Source of the DNA: an uncultured Butyricicoccus sp.
GTDB taxonomy: Bacteria; Bacillota; Clostridia; Oscillospirales; Butyricicoccaceae
Reading direction: 5' to 3'
DNA: 64,000 bases
Assembly (NCBI RefSeq): GCF_944381005.1
Contig: NZ_CALWJM010000003.1
Location: forward strand, 1 to 64,000
The notes under the pieces are model-generated. The model searched no databases. It was not told the DNA's origin and worked only from the letters and a program-made list of their open reading frames with translations. The translations under genes were made by a program, and so were the position numbers. Shown here one piece after another: positions 36,021-43,961 of the stretch (the first letter of the stretch is position 1; each line of letters begins with the position of its first letter).

Positions 36021-36048
36021 AGTCCTGCCAAATGGCAGGACTTTTTTT
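36021..36048. terminator. Bidirectional terminator
   Basis: AGTCCTGCC (36021-36029) / GGCAGGACT (36034-36042) with T-run after and A-run before, between convergent genes. Confidence 0.93.
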
Positions 36049-36069
36049 GGGGAAAAAAGTATGGTGGGA

Positions 36070-36486
36070 TTACTTCAGGCGCTGTGCATCCAAGTAGCCC
36101 TGTAAAATTAAGGTCGCGGCGACGGCATCGACATTTTTGCGGTGCTGCTTGGCTTTTTTGCCTGCTTGGTGCAGGATTTGATGTGCTTCGACCGTAGTGC
36201 GGCGTTCATCCCACAAGATGACCGAAAGCCCAGTGCGGGCTTCTAAGTCGGCGGCGAGTTGGGCGCATTTTTCCGCACGCGCACCGACCGTGCCGTCCAT
36301 GTTCTTGGGGTAGCCGAGCACGATGGTTTCGATTTTGTTTTCGGTGATGTAGGCGGTGAGTTTGTCCAGCAGCTTGTCGCGGTTCCACTCGGCAATCACC
36401 GAGGGCGAGCCGGCAAGCAAACCGGTGGGGTCGGAAACCGAAAGCCCTGTGCGTGCGTCACCGTAGTCTATACCTAAAATTTTCAT
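36070..36486 (-). CDS. ruvX: Putative pre-16S rRNA nuclease / Holliday junction resolvase YqgF
   Basis: 138 residues, normal for the family. The RNase H-like fold begins MKILGIDYGDARTGLSVSD with the catalytic Asp; IVLGYPKNMDGT near 57 and LWDERRTTVEA near 95 carry further conserved acidic residues. YqgF proteins mature 16S rRNA ends and were earlier proposed as resolvases. CAAGGAGG precedes the ATG on the minus strand. Confidence 0.93.
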   Translation of the reverse strand: MKILGIDYGDARTGLSVSDPTGLLAGSPSVIAEWNRDKLLDKLTAYITENKIETIVLGYPKNMDGTVGARAEKCAQLAADLEARTGLSVILWDERRTTVEAHQILHQAGKKAKQHRKNVDAVAATLILQGYLDAQRLK

Positions 36487-36582
36487 GTGCTGTCCTCCTT
36501 GATTTGGCTGGGATTATCCATTCTGTGCAATCATTATAACATGCAGCAAGGGAATTTGTATATAAAACTGAAAAAATGATGC

Positions 36583-36612
36583 TTGACTTGCATGGGTGGG
36601 ACGTGCTAAAAT
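36583..36612 (+). promoter_or_regulatory. Promoter for rpmG-secE-nusG
   Basis: -35 TTGACT (36583-36588), 18-base spacer, -10 TAAAAT (36607-36612). The leader also contains the hairpin GTTCATC / GATGAAC (36683-36705) of unknown role. Confidence 0.65.
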
Positions 36613-36732
36613 AATTACACCTATGTAGGTTCTTTTTTTATGCCTGTTTTTTTGGCTGAGCCTGCAAAGGGAGGCAATCAAGGTTCATCGGCATGGCTGA
36701 TGAACATAAACACAATTCAAGGAGGTGCCGTT

Positions 36733-36882
36733 ATGCGCGTTAAGGTAACGCTGGCCTGCACAGAGTGCAAGCAAAGAAACTACGATACGATGAAGAACAA
36801 GAAGAACGATCCCGACCGTCTTGAGATGAACAAGTACTGCCGCTTCTGCAAAAAGCATACTTTGCATCGTGAGACTAAGTAA
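36733..36882 (+). CDS. rpmG: Ribosomal protein L33
   Basis: 49 residues. The zinc-binding form: [11 protein letters not shown] and [12 protein letters not shown] provide two CxxC pairs. It is a component of the large ribosomal subunit. Start 36733 has CAAGGAGGT upstream; in-frame codons further upstream belong to the leader. First gene of the rpmG-secE-nusG block common in Firmicutes. Confidence 0.96.
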   Translation: MRVKVTLACTECKQRNYDTMKNKKNDPDRLEMNKYCRFCKKHTLHRETK

Positions 36883-36906
36883 TCGACGAGAAAGGAAGTA
36901 CGCTTT

Positions 36907-37179
36907 ATGGCAGAGCAGGAAAAATCTACTCCCGCTGTAAAGAAGCAGGCTGACAAGCCGGCAAAGGCCAAAAAGCCTTCGGTTTTCGCGCGTATCAAAA
37001 ACTGGTTCCGCGAACTCAAGGCTGAGATAAAAAAAATCGTTTGGCCAACCCGTCAGCAGACGGTCAACAACACACTGGTTGTTTTGGGCTGCTGTTTGGT
37101 GCTCGGCGTGTTTATCTGGATTCTCGATGCCATTTTTGGCTTTGGCTTCCAGACGCTCGTCCGCTTCTTCGCCGCCTAA
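36907..37179 (+). CDS. secE: Preprotein translocase subunit SecE
   Basis: 90 residues. A Lys/Pro/Ala-rich cytoplasmic N-terminus (about 1-25) precedes the amphipathic RIKNWFRELKAEIKKIVWPT helix and a single transmembrane segment (about 56-76), the minimal SecE of Gram-positive bacteria. It stabilises SecY in the translocon. GAAAGGAAG precedes the ATG. Confidence 0.95.
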   Translation: MAEQEKSTPAVKKQADKPAKAKKPSVFARIKNWFRELKAEIKKIVWPTRQQTVNNTLVVLGCCLVLGVFIWILDAIFGFGFQTLVRFFAA

Positions 37180-37201
37180 AGGATGAGAGGGGCCAGATAC
37201 G

Positions 37202-37729
37202 ATGTCAGATGCAGCAAAATGGTATGTGGTACACACATATTCGGGCTACGAAAATAAAGTAGCTTCGTCCATCGAAAAAGCGGTGGAAAACCGCAAGCTC
37301 CACGACCTCATCACCGCCGTCAACATCCCTGTTGAGCGTGTGACCGAAGTAAAGGACGGCAAAACCCGTGAAATTGAGCGCAAGCTGTTTCCGGGCTATG
37401 TGCTGGTTAAGATGATACTGACCGATGAAAGCTGGTATCTGGTGCGCAATACGCGCGGCTGCACAGGATTTGTCGGCCCGAACTCCAACAAACCGCTTCC
37501 GCTTTCCGATGAGGAAGTGTTGAAGATGGGCGTGGAGAAGCGAGAAATCGAAATCAATTATCAGTTGGGTGACAGCGTGCGCGTCATTGACGGGCCGCTT
37601 GCCGGATTCATCGGCGTGGTCGATGAACTCGAACCCGATAAGAACAAGGTACGCGTGGTCGTATCGATGTTTGGCAGAGAAACCCCCGTCGAACTGGAAT
37701 TAGACCAGGTTGAGACGCTGGGTGACTAA
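37202..37729 (+). CDS. nusG: Transcription termination/antitermination protein NusG
   Basis: 175 residues. The NGN domain begins AKWYVVHTYSGYENKVASSI and includes KLFPGYVLVKM and VRNTRGCTGFVG. The C-terminal KOW domain (about 120-175) begins GDSVRVIDGPLAGFIGVV. It binds RNA polymerase and couples it to ribosomes or Rho. It lies 22 bases after secE. Confidence 0.96.
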   Translation: MSDAAKWYVVHTYSGYENKVASSIEKAVENRKLHDLITAVNIPVERVTEVKDGKTREIERKLFPGYVLVKMILTDESWYLVRNTRGCTGFVGPNSNKPLPLSDEEVLKMGVEKREIEINYQLGDSVRVIDGPLAGFIGVVDELEPDKNKVRVVVSMFGRETPVELELDQVETLGD

Positions 37730-37767
37730 ATGTTCTGTCTGACCGCCCGGCGGACAGGCAGTATTTC

Positions 37768-37836
37768 GGAATGTACCGATAAACATTCCGTGGCAAGTGG
37801 GAGAGTGGGCACCGTTTGTCCGACTCGCCAGCCACC
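37768..37836 (+). promoter_or_regulatory. rplK leader with candidate L1-binding site
   Basis: A hairpin GGAATGT / ACATTCC (37768-37789) is followed by AGTGG-GA-GAGT ... ACTC-GCCAG-CCAC (37796-37836), two short helices separated by an asymmetric internal loop. The GUGGGAG ... CCAC arrangement resembles the L1-binding region of 23S rRNA and recurs before rplA. Proposed role: feedback repression by free L1. Confidence 0.55.
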
Positions 37837-37862
37837 ACATTTTTTAAGGAGGATACCTCAAC

Positions 37863-38288
37863 ATGGCACAGAAAGTAGTAGGCTATATCAAGCTCCAGAT
37901 TCCTGCGGGCAAGGCAACCCCTGCGCCCCCGGTTGGCCCGGCTCTGGGTCAGCATGGTGTCAACATCATGGCTTTCACCAAGGAATTCAACGAGCGCACC
38001 AAGAATGATGCCGGTCTTATCATCCCGGTTGTCATCACCGTTTATGCAGACCGTTCCTTCAGCTTCGTTACCAAGACCCCTCCGGCAGCCGTTCTGATTA
38101 AGAAGGCTTGCAAGATTGAGTCTGGCTCTGCGGTTCCGAACAAGACCAAGGTTGCAAAGATTTCCAAGGCCGACGTTCAGAAAATCGCTGAGATGAAGAT
38201 GCCCGACCTCAACGCCGCTTCGGTTGAAGCTGCAATGAGCATGATTGCTGGCACCTGCCGCTCGATGGGCATTACCGTAGAAGAGTAA
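37863..38288 (+). CDS. rplK: Ribosomal protein L11
   Basis: 141 residues. The N-terminal [25 protein letters not shown] segment (shown in part) and the C-terminal rRNA-binding domain ([18 protein letters not shown] and on) are intact. It forms the GTPase-associated centre with L10/L12. TAAGGAGG precedes the ATG. Confidence 0.97.
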   Translation: MAQKVVGYIKLQIPAGKATPAPPVGPALGQHGVNIMAFTKEFNERTKNDAGLIIPVVITVYADRSFSFVTKTPPAAVLIKKACKIESGSAVPNKTKVAKISKADVQKIAEMKMPDLNAASVEAAMSMIAGTCRSMGITVEE

Positions 38289-38335
38289 TTTTTGCTGAAG
38301 TTTAATCGTTTTTTGACGGCGGACACGGCCGTCTA

Positions 38336-38364
38336 AGTGGGAGGGAAATTCCCGCAGTACCACT
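38336..38364 (+). promoter_or_regulatory. Candidate L1 autoregulatory site before rplA
   Basis: AGTGG-GA-GGGAA-A-TTCCC-GCAGTA-CCACT folds as two helices with an asymmetric internal loop and ends just before the AAAGGAGG of rplA. The GTGGGAGG and TACCAC ends match the L1-binding region of 23S rRNA as I remember it. A second copy of the motif precedes rplK. Confidence 0.6.
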
Positions 38365-38380
38365 AAAGGAGGATATTATT

Positions 38381-39076
38381 GTGCGCAAAGGTAAAAAGTA
38401 TGTAGAGAGCGCAAAGCTGGTAGACCGTACCAAGCTGTACGATCCCGCTGACGCGCTTGCAACCGTTGTTTCGACTGCAAAGGCTAAGTTCGACGAGACC
38501 GTTGAACTGCATGTAAAGCTGGGCGTTGACTCCCGTCACGCTGACCAGCAGGTTCGTGGCGCTATCGTGCTGCCGCATGGTACTGGTAAGCAGGTTCGCG
38601 TTCTGGTATTCGCTAAGGGCCCCAAGGCTGACGAGGCTGTTGCCGCTGGTGCAGAGTACGTTGGCGCTGAAGATATGGTTGCCAAGATTCAGAACGAGAA
38701 CTTCTTCGACTATGATGTTGTCATTGCAACCCCTGACATGATGGGCGTTGTTGGCCGTCTGGGTAAAGTGCTCGGCCCCAAGGGCTTGATGCCGAACCCC
38801 AAGGCTGGCACCGTTTCGATGGACGTTGCAAAGGCTGTTAAGGAGTCTAAGGCTGGTAAGATTGAGTACCGTCTGGACAAGACCAACATCATTCACTGTC
38901 CGATTGGCAAGGCTTCGTTCGGCGTAGAGAAGTTGCAGGACAACTTCAATGCACTGATGGGCGCTATCATCAAGGCAAAGCCGGCTGCTGCAAAGGGTCA
39001 GTATGTGCGTTCCTGCGTTGTGGCTTCCACCATGGGCCCCGGCGTCAAGGTCAACGCTGCAAAGGTTTCTGAATAA
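38381..39076 (+). CDS. rplA: Ribosomal protein L1
   Basis: 231 residues from a GTG start at 38381, which has AAAGGAGG at the right distance. Conserved stretches: [27 protein letters not shown] and [13 protein letters not shown]. It binds 23S rRNA at the E-site stalk and, in many bacteria, its own mRNA; the structured leader just upstream fits that role. Confidence 0.97.
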   Translation: MRKGKKYVESAKLVDRTKLYDPADALATVVSTAKAKFDETVELHVKLGVDSRHADQQVRGAIVLPHGTGKQVRVLVFAKGPKADEAVAAGAEYVGAEDMVAKIQNENFFDYDVVIATPDMMGVVGRLGKVLGPKGLMPNPKAGTVSMDVAKAVKESKAGKIEYRLDKTNIIHCPIGKASFGVEKLQDNFNALMGAIIKAKPAAAKGQYVRSCVVASTMGPGVKVNAAKVSE

Positions 39077-39100
39077 TTTTTGGAAATCTAAAAAATTGTG

Positions 39101-39129
39101 TTGACAAGGTATTTTTGTCATGCTATAAT
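39101..39129 (+). promoter_or_regulatory. Promoter for rplJ-rplL
   Basis: -35 TTGACA (39101-39106), 17-base spacer, -10 TATAAT (39124-39129): both boxes match consensus exactly. Confidence 0.92.
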
Positions 39130-39135
39130 TTAATA

Positions 39136-39266
39136 GCTTGGTCAAAGACAGCAGGCAGCCGCAAGGCTTGAAAGGCGTTTTTCGTCGCCGCCCGCCGAGG
39201 TCAGCACGAACGATTGATGTTTTGTGTACCCTCTTGTGTCTTTGCACAAGAGGGTACTTTATTTTT
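39136..39266 (+). promoter_or_regulatory. Ribosomal protein L10 leader with attenuator
   Basis: Structured leader between a consensus promoter and rplJ. It ends in a terminator hairpin GTACCCTCTTGTG (39226-39238) / CACAAGAGGGTAC (39245-39257) followed by a T-rich run. The upstream GGCAGCCGCAAGGCTTGAAAG region fits the L10 leader found before rplJ in Firmicutes, where L10(L12)4 binding favours termination. Confidence 0.85.
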
Positions 39267-39283
39267 GATGGAGGTGAAACAAG

Positions 39284-39838
39284 ATGCCTAACGCAAAGAT
39301 TCTGGAAGAAAAGAAGGCTCTGGTCGCTTCTCTGGTCGAGAAAATCAAGAACAGCCCCGCAGGCGTTCTGGTTGACTACAAGGGTATCACCGTTGAGGAC
39401 GATACCAAGCTGCGCCGTGAGCTGCGCGCTGCCGGTGTTGAATACGCTGTTGTAAAGAACACCATGCTGCGCTTTGCCGCGAAGGAGCTGGGCTTCGACG
39501 CATTTGAGGAGCATCTGAATGGTACGACCGCTCTGGCGATTAGCACCACCGACGACGTGGTTGCACCCGCTAAGATTTTGAACGAGTATGCCAAGAAGCA
39601 TGACAACTTCAAGATTAAGGCTGGTTACCTGGAAGGCGAAGCAATCCCGGTTGCTGAGGTTATGAAGTTGGCTGAGATGCCGTCCAAGGAAGGCCTCATC
39701 GCTCAGGTTCTGTATGGCTTCAATTTCCCGATTACGCAGCTGGTTATTGCGCTTGACAACATCGCAAAGAAGACCGAGGACGGCGAAGCCCTGGTCTCCA
39801 CTCTGGTTGCACCCAAGGAAGAAGCTGCTGCTGAGTAA
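39284..39838 (+). CDS. rplJ: Ribosomal protein L10
   Basis: 184 residues. The N-terminal rRNA-binding domain has SPAGVLVDYKGITVEDDTKL and YAVVKNTMLRFAAKELG; the C-terminal helix that carries L7/L12 dimers ends in an acidic/alanine tail. ATGGAGGTG precedes the ATG. Controlled by the leader just upstream. Confidence 0.97.
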   Translation: MPNAKILEEKKALVASLVEKIKNSPAGVLVDYKGITVEDDTKLRRELRAAGVEYAVVKNTMLRFAAKELGFDAFEEHLNGTTALAISTTDDVVAPAKILNEYAKKHDNFKIKAGYLEGEAIPVAEVMKLAEMPSKEGLIAQVLYGFNFPITQLVIALDNIAKKTEDGEALVSTLVAPKEEAAAE

Positions 39839-39898
39839 TCTATTACCGGCATAAATTCAATTTTTTTCACTTAAATTTGTAATTTGGAGGTTTATACC

Positions 39899-40267
39899 AT
39901 GACTGTTGCAGAAATTATGGAAGCAGTAAAGGGCCTGAAGGTTCTGGAACTGGCTGAGCTGGTTAAGGCTCTGGAGGAAGAGTTTGGCGTATCCGCTATG
40001 CCCGTAGCTGTTGCAGGTGCTGCTGGCGGCGCTGCTGCTCCGGCTGCTGAAGAGAAGACCGAGTTCGACGTTGAGCTGACCGACGCTGGTTCTTCCAAGA
40101 TTAACGTTATCAAGGTTGTTCGTGCCATCACTGGCCTGGGCCTGAAGGAAGCTAAGGAGAAGGTTGACGGCGCTCCGGCAATCATCAAGGAAGCTGCTTC
40201 CAAGGAAGATGCAGAGTCCATCAAGGCTCAGCTGGAAGAGGCTGGCGCAAAGGTTACCCTCAAGTAA
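39899..40267 (+). CDS. rplL: Ribosomal protein L7/L12
   Basis: 122 residues. N-terminal dimerisation domain, an Ala/Gly-rich hinge (about 38-55), and the C-terminal domain with [20 protein letters not shown] that recruits translation GTPases. ATG 39899 has TTGGAGG seven bases upstream, so a slightly longer reading from 39884 is rejected. A terminator follows. Confidence 0.97.
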   Translation: MTVAEIMEAVKGLKVLELAELVKALEEEFGVSAMPVAVAGAAGGAAAPAAEEKTEFDVELTDAGSSKINVIKVVRAITGLGLKEAKEKVDGAPAIIKEAASKEDAESIKAQLEEAGAKVTLK

Positions 40268-40286
40268 TCTATCAGATGTGCTTACA

Positions 40287-40318
40287 AAAGAGACAGGCTT
40301 TTGCCTGTCTCTTTTTTT
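40287..40318 (+). terminator. Terminator after rplL
   Basis: AAAGAGACAGGC (40287-40298) / GCCTGTCTCTTT (40303-40314) and a T-run. Confidence 0.95.
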
Positions 40319-40345
40319 GCAGATTGACACAGGCAGCATTTGTTC

Positions 40346-40374
40346 TTGCCCCTGTGCAGCCGATATGTTACAAT
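40346..40374 (+). promoter_or_regulatory. Promoter for pyrE
   Basis: -35 TTGCCC (40346-40351), 17-base spacer, -10 TACAAT (40369-40374). No PyrR-type attenuator lies between it and pyrE. Confidence 0.6.
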
Positions 40375-40408
40375 AAAACCAACAAATGTTAGAAAGGGAA
40401 ATCGAATT

Positions 40409-41071
40409 ATGCTTACTCCGGCAAAAAAAGAGTTTATTGAGTTTATGATGGCAGCAGATGTGCTGCGCTTTGGCAACTTTGTGACCAAGAGCGGCCGCAA
40501 TACCCCGTACTTTGTCAACACAGGTAACTATAAGACCGGCCTGCAAAATTCCAAGCTGGGCGAGTTTTATGCCGCACTGGTCAAGGAAACCGTAGGCGAT
40601 GATTTTGATGCCATGTTTGGCCCGGCTTATAAGGGTATCCCGCTTGCCACTTCGGTTTCTGGTGCGCTGGCGCGCAACTATGGTATTGATAAGCCGTTCT
40701 TCTTCAATCGCAAGGAAGCCAAAGACCACGGTGAGGGCGGCAGCATTGTTGGCTATAAGCCCAAGGACGGTGACCGCATTATCATCATTGAAGATGTTAT
40801 CACAGCGGGTACTGCCATTCGCGAAACCATGCCGGTGCTTCAGGGTTGTGCCGATGTTAAGGTAACCGATATGTTTATCTCGGTCAACCGCTGCGAGGTC
40901 GGCCAGACGGCTGGCAAAACAGCAGTCATGGAAGTCGGAGAAGAATTTGGTATCCGCGTTCATGCCCTGATTACCGTGCAGGATATCTATGAGTATCTCA
41001 AGGAACAGGGCACTTATGGCGAAATCCTGCCGTTGATGGAATCTTATATGGAACAGTATTGTGTATTCTAA
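40409..41071 (+). CDS. pyrE: Orotate phosphoribosyltransferase
   Basis: 220 residues. The PRPP-binding motif RIIIIEDVITAGTAIRET is near residue 125, and FGPAYKGIPLATSVSGAL near 70 with KEAKDHGEGGSIVG completes the active site. It makes OMP from orotate and PRPP, feeding PyrF. ATG 40409 follows GAAAGGGA; a longer in-frame reading overlaps the promoter. It is separated from the other pyr genes by the ribosomal block and has its own promoter and terminator. Confidence 0.95.
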   Translation: MLTPAKKEFIEFMMAADVLRFGNFVTKSGRNTPYFVNTGNYKTGLQNSKLGEFYAALVKETVGDDFDAMFGPAYKGIPLATSVSGALARNYGIDKPFFFNRKEAKDHGEGGSIVGYKPKDGDRIIIIEDVITAGTAIRETMPVLQGCADVKVTDMFISVNRCEVGQTAGKTAVMEVGEEFGIRVHALITVQDIYEYLKEQGTYGEILPLMESYMEQYCVF

Positions 41072-41084
41072 GAACGCACGATGA

Positions 41085-41133
41085 AACAGGCCTACCGGTC
41101 TGCGTAATGCAGATGGGTAGGCCTGTTTTTTTT
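41085..41133. terminator. Bidirectional terminator
   Basis: AACAGGCCTACC (41085-41096) / GGTAGGCCTGTT (41116-41127) with an inner CTGC/GCAG pairing and a T-run. It lies between convergent genes. Confidence 0.9.
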
Positions 41134-41136
41134 ATT

Positions 41137-41589
41137 TTAGCAGCAGGTGCGTCCAAGAATGCGGGCAAAAATTAGGTAGAGTATCAGCATGACGACAATC
41201 TGAACGCACAGGAAGAAATAGAGCGCAGGTTGGAAAAAGACCGAAACGACGGCTGCCAGATAGGTCAGTATGAGCATTGTCCAAAAGGCCAGCCGTGCCG
41301 CTTGGCTGGCAATATATTGATTGCGCTCATCCATATCGCGGATTTGGTTGGATTTTAGTTGTTCGGGGTTGTGCAGCAATTTGCGGGTGCGGAAGAAGAT
41401 GCCGAACCCTGCACCAGCCATGCCGCTTGACAGACCAATGATAGAAGGAAAGGTAATCGTGTCAGTCGCAAGTTGCAGCGTATTGTACAGAATGACGGTT
41501 GTGACCAGAATACACAGTGCAACAAAGCCTTCGATAAGACCAAAATACATGTTGATGCGTTTGCGCGATTGGTAAGAAAGGTGTTTCAT
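41137..41589 (-). CDS. Four-helix membrane protein paired with an Xre regulator
   Basis: 150 residues with about four transmembrane segments in two pairs (about 16-36, 45-65, 98-118, 122-142) around a cytoplasmic loop containing IRDMDERNQYIASQAAR. The DERNxxI loop occurs in small membrane proteins that accompany YozG-type Xre regulators in Firmicutes. Function unknown. Its ATG overlaps the regulator stop by four bases (ATGA), so the two are coupled. Confidence 0.8.
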   Translation of the reverse strand: MKHLSYQSRKRINMYFGLIEGFVALCILVTTVILYNTLQLATDTITFPSIIGLSSGMAGAGFGIFFRTRKLLHNPEQLKSNQIRDMDERNQYIASQAARLAFWTMLILTYLAAVVSVFFQPALYFFLCVQIVVMLILYLIFARILGRTCC

Positions 41590-41789
41590 GTTGATTCCTC
41601 CTCAAATAAAAAGATGTTTTCAATGGTGGTGTTAAAGTAACGTGCGATTTTGTGCGCCAGCAGTAGAGAGGCGTTATAGCGCCCGTTTTCCAGGGAAATA
41701 ATGGTTTGACGGGTGACAGATACGGCATCTGCCAGTTCTTGTTGTGTGATACGGTGCATGGTGCGTAATTCTTGAATCCGGTTTTTCAC
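41586..41789 (-). CDS. Xre family (YozG-like) transcriptional regulator
   Basis: 67 residues from a GTG at 41789, which has AAGGAGGT nine bases upstream; a longer frame runs back through the promoter. The helix-turn-helix is ITQQELADAVSVTRQTIISLENGRY (shown in part, about residues 13-37), followed by LLAHKIARYFNTTIENIFLFEE. It probably regulates its own promoter and the membrane protein. This minimal single-domain form is common in Firmicutes. Confidence 0.92.
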   Translation of the reverse strand: MKNRIQELRTMHRITQQELADAVSVTRQTIISLENGRYNASLLLAHKIARYFNTTIENIFLFEEEST

Positions 41790-41809
41790 AGGGGCAGACC
41801 TCCTTTTGA

Positions 41810-41859
41810 AAGTAAAGTTTACTTTACTTATAGTATAGCACACTTTATATTTGTGTCAA
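41810..41859 (-). promoter_or_regulatory. Promoter and palindromic operator of the Xre/membrane-protein pair
   Basis: On the minus strand: -35 TTGACA (41854-41859), 16-base spacer, -10 TATACT (41832-41837), then the inverted repeat AAGTAAAG-TTTA-CTTTACTT (41810-41829) over the transcription start. The palindrome is a good candidate for autorepression by the Xre protein. Confidence 0.75.
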
Positions 41860-42000
41860 GTGCGCTTTACAGAAAAATGAAGGAATCGGCAAGGAAAAAA
41901 TCGTAAACGGTCATGTCAAGCGGAAATATGCCGGGTGGAAAGGCCGGAACATTTTGCATATCATGTAATTAGAACGGTCGTTTAGAAATGGAGGAATGAT

Positions 42001-43254
42001 ATGCTGGAAATGAAAAAATGGCAGGTGCGGGTGCAGAATCCACAGGATGTCCGCATTGGCTATCAAGGTGAAAACCTGTCGCGAAAGCTGGAAATTGCCG
42101 TGGATGAACTGGAAAACTGGCAATATAAACTGGATTTATGCAATGTGGACGGTAAAGCCAATGTACTGGATTTGGCGCGCACAGGTGACCGAGTCAGCGT
42201 AGACTTGGCACGTGAACACGTTGCGGTCAGTGGTTTATGTCAAGCGCAGGTGCGCGGATTGGACGGCAGCCGCGAACGGCGCAGCAATATCTTTTATCTG
42301 GATATTGGAGCCAGTATCAATGCGCTGGATGCGTTTGAGCCGTTGGAACCGAGTGAGTTCTCACAGATGGAACAGCGATTAAGCGCACTCAGCGCCCAGA
42401 CTGAAACGGCAGCCCAGCAAGCCGAACAGGCGGCAGAAATCGTGGCACAAGCGGTCGTTCACACGCCCGAAATCCGGGAGGGAACTTGGTGGGTGTTTGA
42501 CCAAGAAACGGGCGATTATTTGGATACCGGCGTGGCGGCACAGGGGCCGCGGGGGGTAGATGGTGCCGCTGGGCCGCAGGGCGAACAAGGAGAGCCGGGA
42601 CAACCGGGAAAGGACGGGGCAGATGGCGCTTCTTTTACCATTCGCGCGCGGTATGACACGCTGGAAGCGCTGTTGGAAGCACATCCGAGCGGAGAAGCTG
42701 GGGAAGCATATGCGGTCGGCACAGCCGAGAGCAATACAATCTATAACTGGTCGGTCGAGTTTGAGGCTTGGCAAGATTTGGGGCAGCTCAAAGGCCCGAA
42801 AGGTGACCCCGGCGAAAAAGGAGAACAGGGGGAAAAGGGTGACACTGGCTTGACGGGAAGCACGGGTGCTCCCGGAAAGGATGGCGTAAGCGCATATGAA
42901 GCGGCATGTAAGGCGGGATTTGTCGGCACAGAGCAGGAATTTAATGCTGCACTGTGCGAGACGCCACACAAATTATCGCGTCCCGCGTTTGTCACCGTAC
43001 AGGTGCCGGTCAGCGGTTGGAGTGGACAGGAGGCACCGTTCCATCAGACGGTTGCCTGTACGGGTGCAACAGCAGATACCAGTCAATCAAAGTTGACGGT
43101 TTGTCCCGATTGGACGGATGGCGAACAATTAGAAGCTGTTGCACAAGGTCAGGTTGTGGCAACCGGACAGGGGGCAAATATCTTGACGTTTACGGCTTAC
43201 GCTCAAAAACCTGCGGTTGACCTGACGTTTCAAGTGGAGGTGCAACCGTTATGA
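42001..43254 (+). CDS. Phage-type tail/baseplate protein with collagen-like repeats
   Basis: 417 residues. The N-terminal part (about 1-115) resembles the insertion domain of phage upper-baseplate proteins (RIGYQGENLSRKLEIAVDEL). A coiled coil follows (about 120-150). Two Gly-X-Y collagen-like tracts lie at about residues 182-208 (9 triplets) and 265-295 (10 triplets), and a KDGVSAYEAACKAGFVGTEQ motif typical of phage collagen-like tail proteins comes next. The C-terminus is beta-rich. GGAGG precedes the ATG. It starts a tight five-gene plus-strand cassette; no other tail gene is nearby. Confidence 0.8.
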   Translation: MLEMKKWQVRVQNPQDVRIGYQGENLSRKLEIAVDELENWQYKLDLCNVDGKANVLDLARTGDRVSVDLAREHVAVSGLCQAQVRGLDGSRERRSNIFYLDIGASINALDAFEPLEPSEFSQMEQRLSALSAQTETAAQQAEQAAEIVAQAVVHTPEIREGTWWVFDQETGDYLDTGVAAQGPRGVDGAAGPQGEQGEPGQPGKDGADGASFTIRARYDTLEALLEAHPSGEAGEAYAVGTAESNTIYNWSVEFEAWQDLGQLKGPKGDPGEKGEQGEKGDTGLTGSTGAPGKDGVSAYEAACKAGFVGTEQEFNAALCETPHKLSRPAFVTVQVPVSGWSGQEAPFHQTVACTGATADTSQSKLTVCPDWTDGEQLEAVAQGQVVATGQGANILTFTAYAQKPAVDLTFQVEVQPL

Positions 43255-43541
43255 TTGTAAATCCGGTGTTATTCGGCGGAAAGGGAGCAGGAAGCGGAAC
43301 CGGCGGTGCCGAAACGATAGGAACCTGTACATTATATGATACAAGTCAGCATTCGACCTCTTGTCCGATTTATAAGGGTGTTGCGCCGCTCGACGGATTT
43401 GTTATGTTTGAGACGCTGAACAGTGTGGTGCAGTCCAATGACAGCAATGCTGAGTTTGTCGGATATGGCATCATTACGGCAGGTGAATACATGTTTTTCC
43501 GCGGTGTAAAAGATGGCGACAGCTTTCAAGAGGAGGTGTAG
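43251..43541 (+). CDS. Small protein of the phage-like cassette, unknown function
   Basis: 96 residues. A glycine-rich N-terminus (VLFGGKGAGSGTGGAET) is followed by a beta-rich domain. Such Gly-rich starts occur in short phage tail-associated proteins, but no family is recognised. ATGA overlap with the tail-protein gene upstream. Confidence 0.65.
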   Translation: MIVNPVLFGGKGAGSGTGGAETIGTCTLYDTSQHSTSCPIYKGVAPLDGFVMFETLNSVVQSNDSNAEFVGYGIITAGEYMFFRGVKDGDSFQEEV

Positions 43542-43545
43542 TGGT

Positions 43546-43785
43546 ATGGGTACAGAGCTGATACTCGGTGTAATGAGCCTGGTTGGTACGCTGGTCGGCA
43601 CATTTGGCGGCATTTTAGTGTCACAGCGCTTGGTGAGTTATCGACTAGAGCGCTTGGAACAGGCTGTACAGGAACACAACAACTTTGCACGGCGAATGCC
43701 GGTGCTGGAGGAGAAAATGCAGGCGGCCAGCCAGCGGATTCACGATTTGGAAGAAAAAATTGAGCGAAAGGAGGGAGACTGGTGA
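43546..43785 (+). CDS. Membrane-anchored coiled-coil protein of the phage-like cassette
   Basis: 79 residues. One N-terminal transmembrane segment (LILGVMSLVGTLVGTFGGIL) and a C-terminal coiled coil with heptad pattern (RLERLEQAVQEHNNFARRM and MQAASQRIHDLEEKIERKE). The layout recalls XhlA/hemolysin-type phage lysis accessories. GAGGAGGTG precedes the ATG. Its stop overlaps the next gene by four bases (GTGA). Confidence 0.75.
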   Translation: MGTELILGVMSLVGTLVGTFGGILVSQRLVSYRLERLEQAVQEHNNFARRMPVLEEKMQAASQRIHDLEEKIERKEGDW

Positions 43786-43961
43786 AAGAAAAATTGATGA
43801 AACTGCTGGATGTGAAATCCCTTGTGACGTTTGCGCTGATTGGCGTTGTGTGCGTACAGGCAATCCGGCAGAATGTGCAGATGCCGCCCGAATTTGTGGC
43901 ATCTACGGTTACGGCAATCGTAACCTATTACTTTACACGGAAGGATGATGGGAGCAAGTGA
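43782..43961 (+). CDS. Small holin-like membrane protein, 59 aa
   Basis: Starts at GTG 43782, with GGAGGGAG upstream, and ends at 43961. It has two short hydrophobic stretches (LVTFALIGVVCVQAI and VASTVTAIVTYYF) and a charged tail (TRKDDGSK). Size, topology and position directly before an amidase fit a phage holin. Coupled to both neighbours by GTGA overlaps. Confidence 0.75.
   Translation: MKEKLMKLLDVKSLVTFALIGVVCVQAIRQNVQMPPEFVASTVTAIVTYYFTRKDDGSK

Noticed and set aside
37730..38008. Plus-strand frame in the rplK leader
   Set aside because: It starts directly at the nusG stop, overlaps rplK in another frame and covers the structured leader.
38363..39601. 412-codon minus-strand frame across rplA and the L10 leader
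   Set aside because: It would run through the rplA gene, promoter and attenuator of rplJ; composition is that of a shadow frame.
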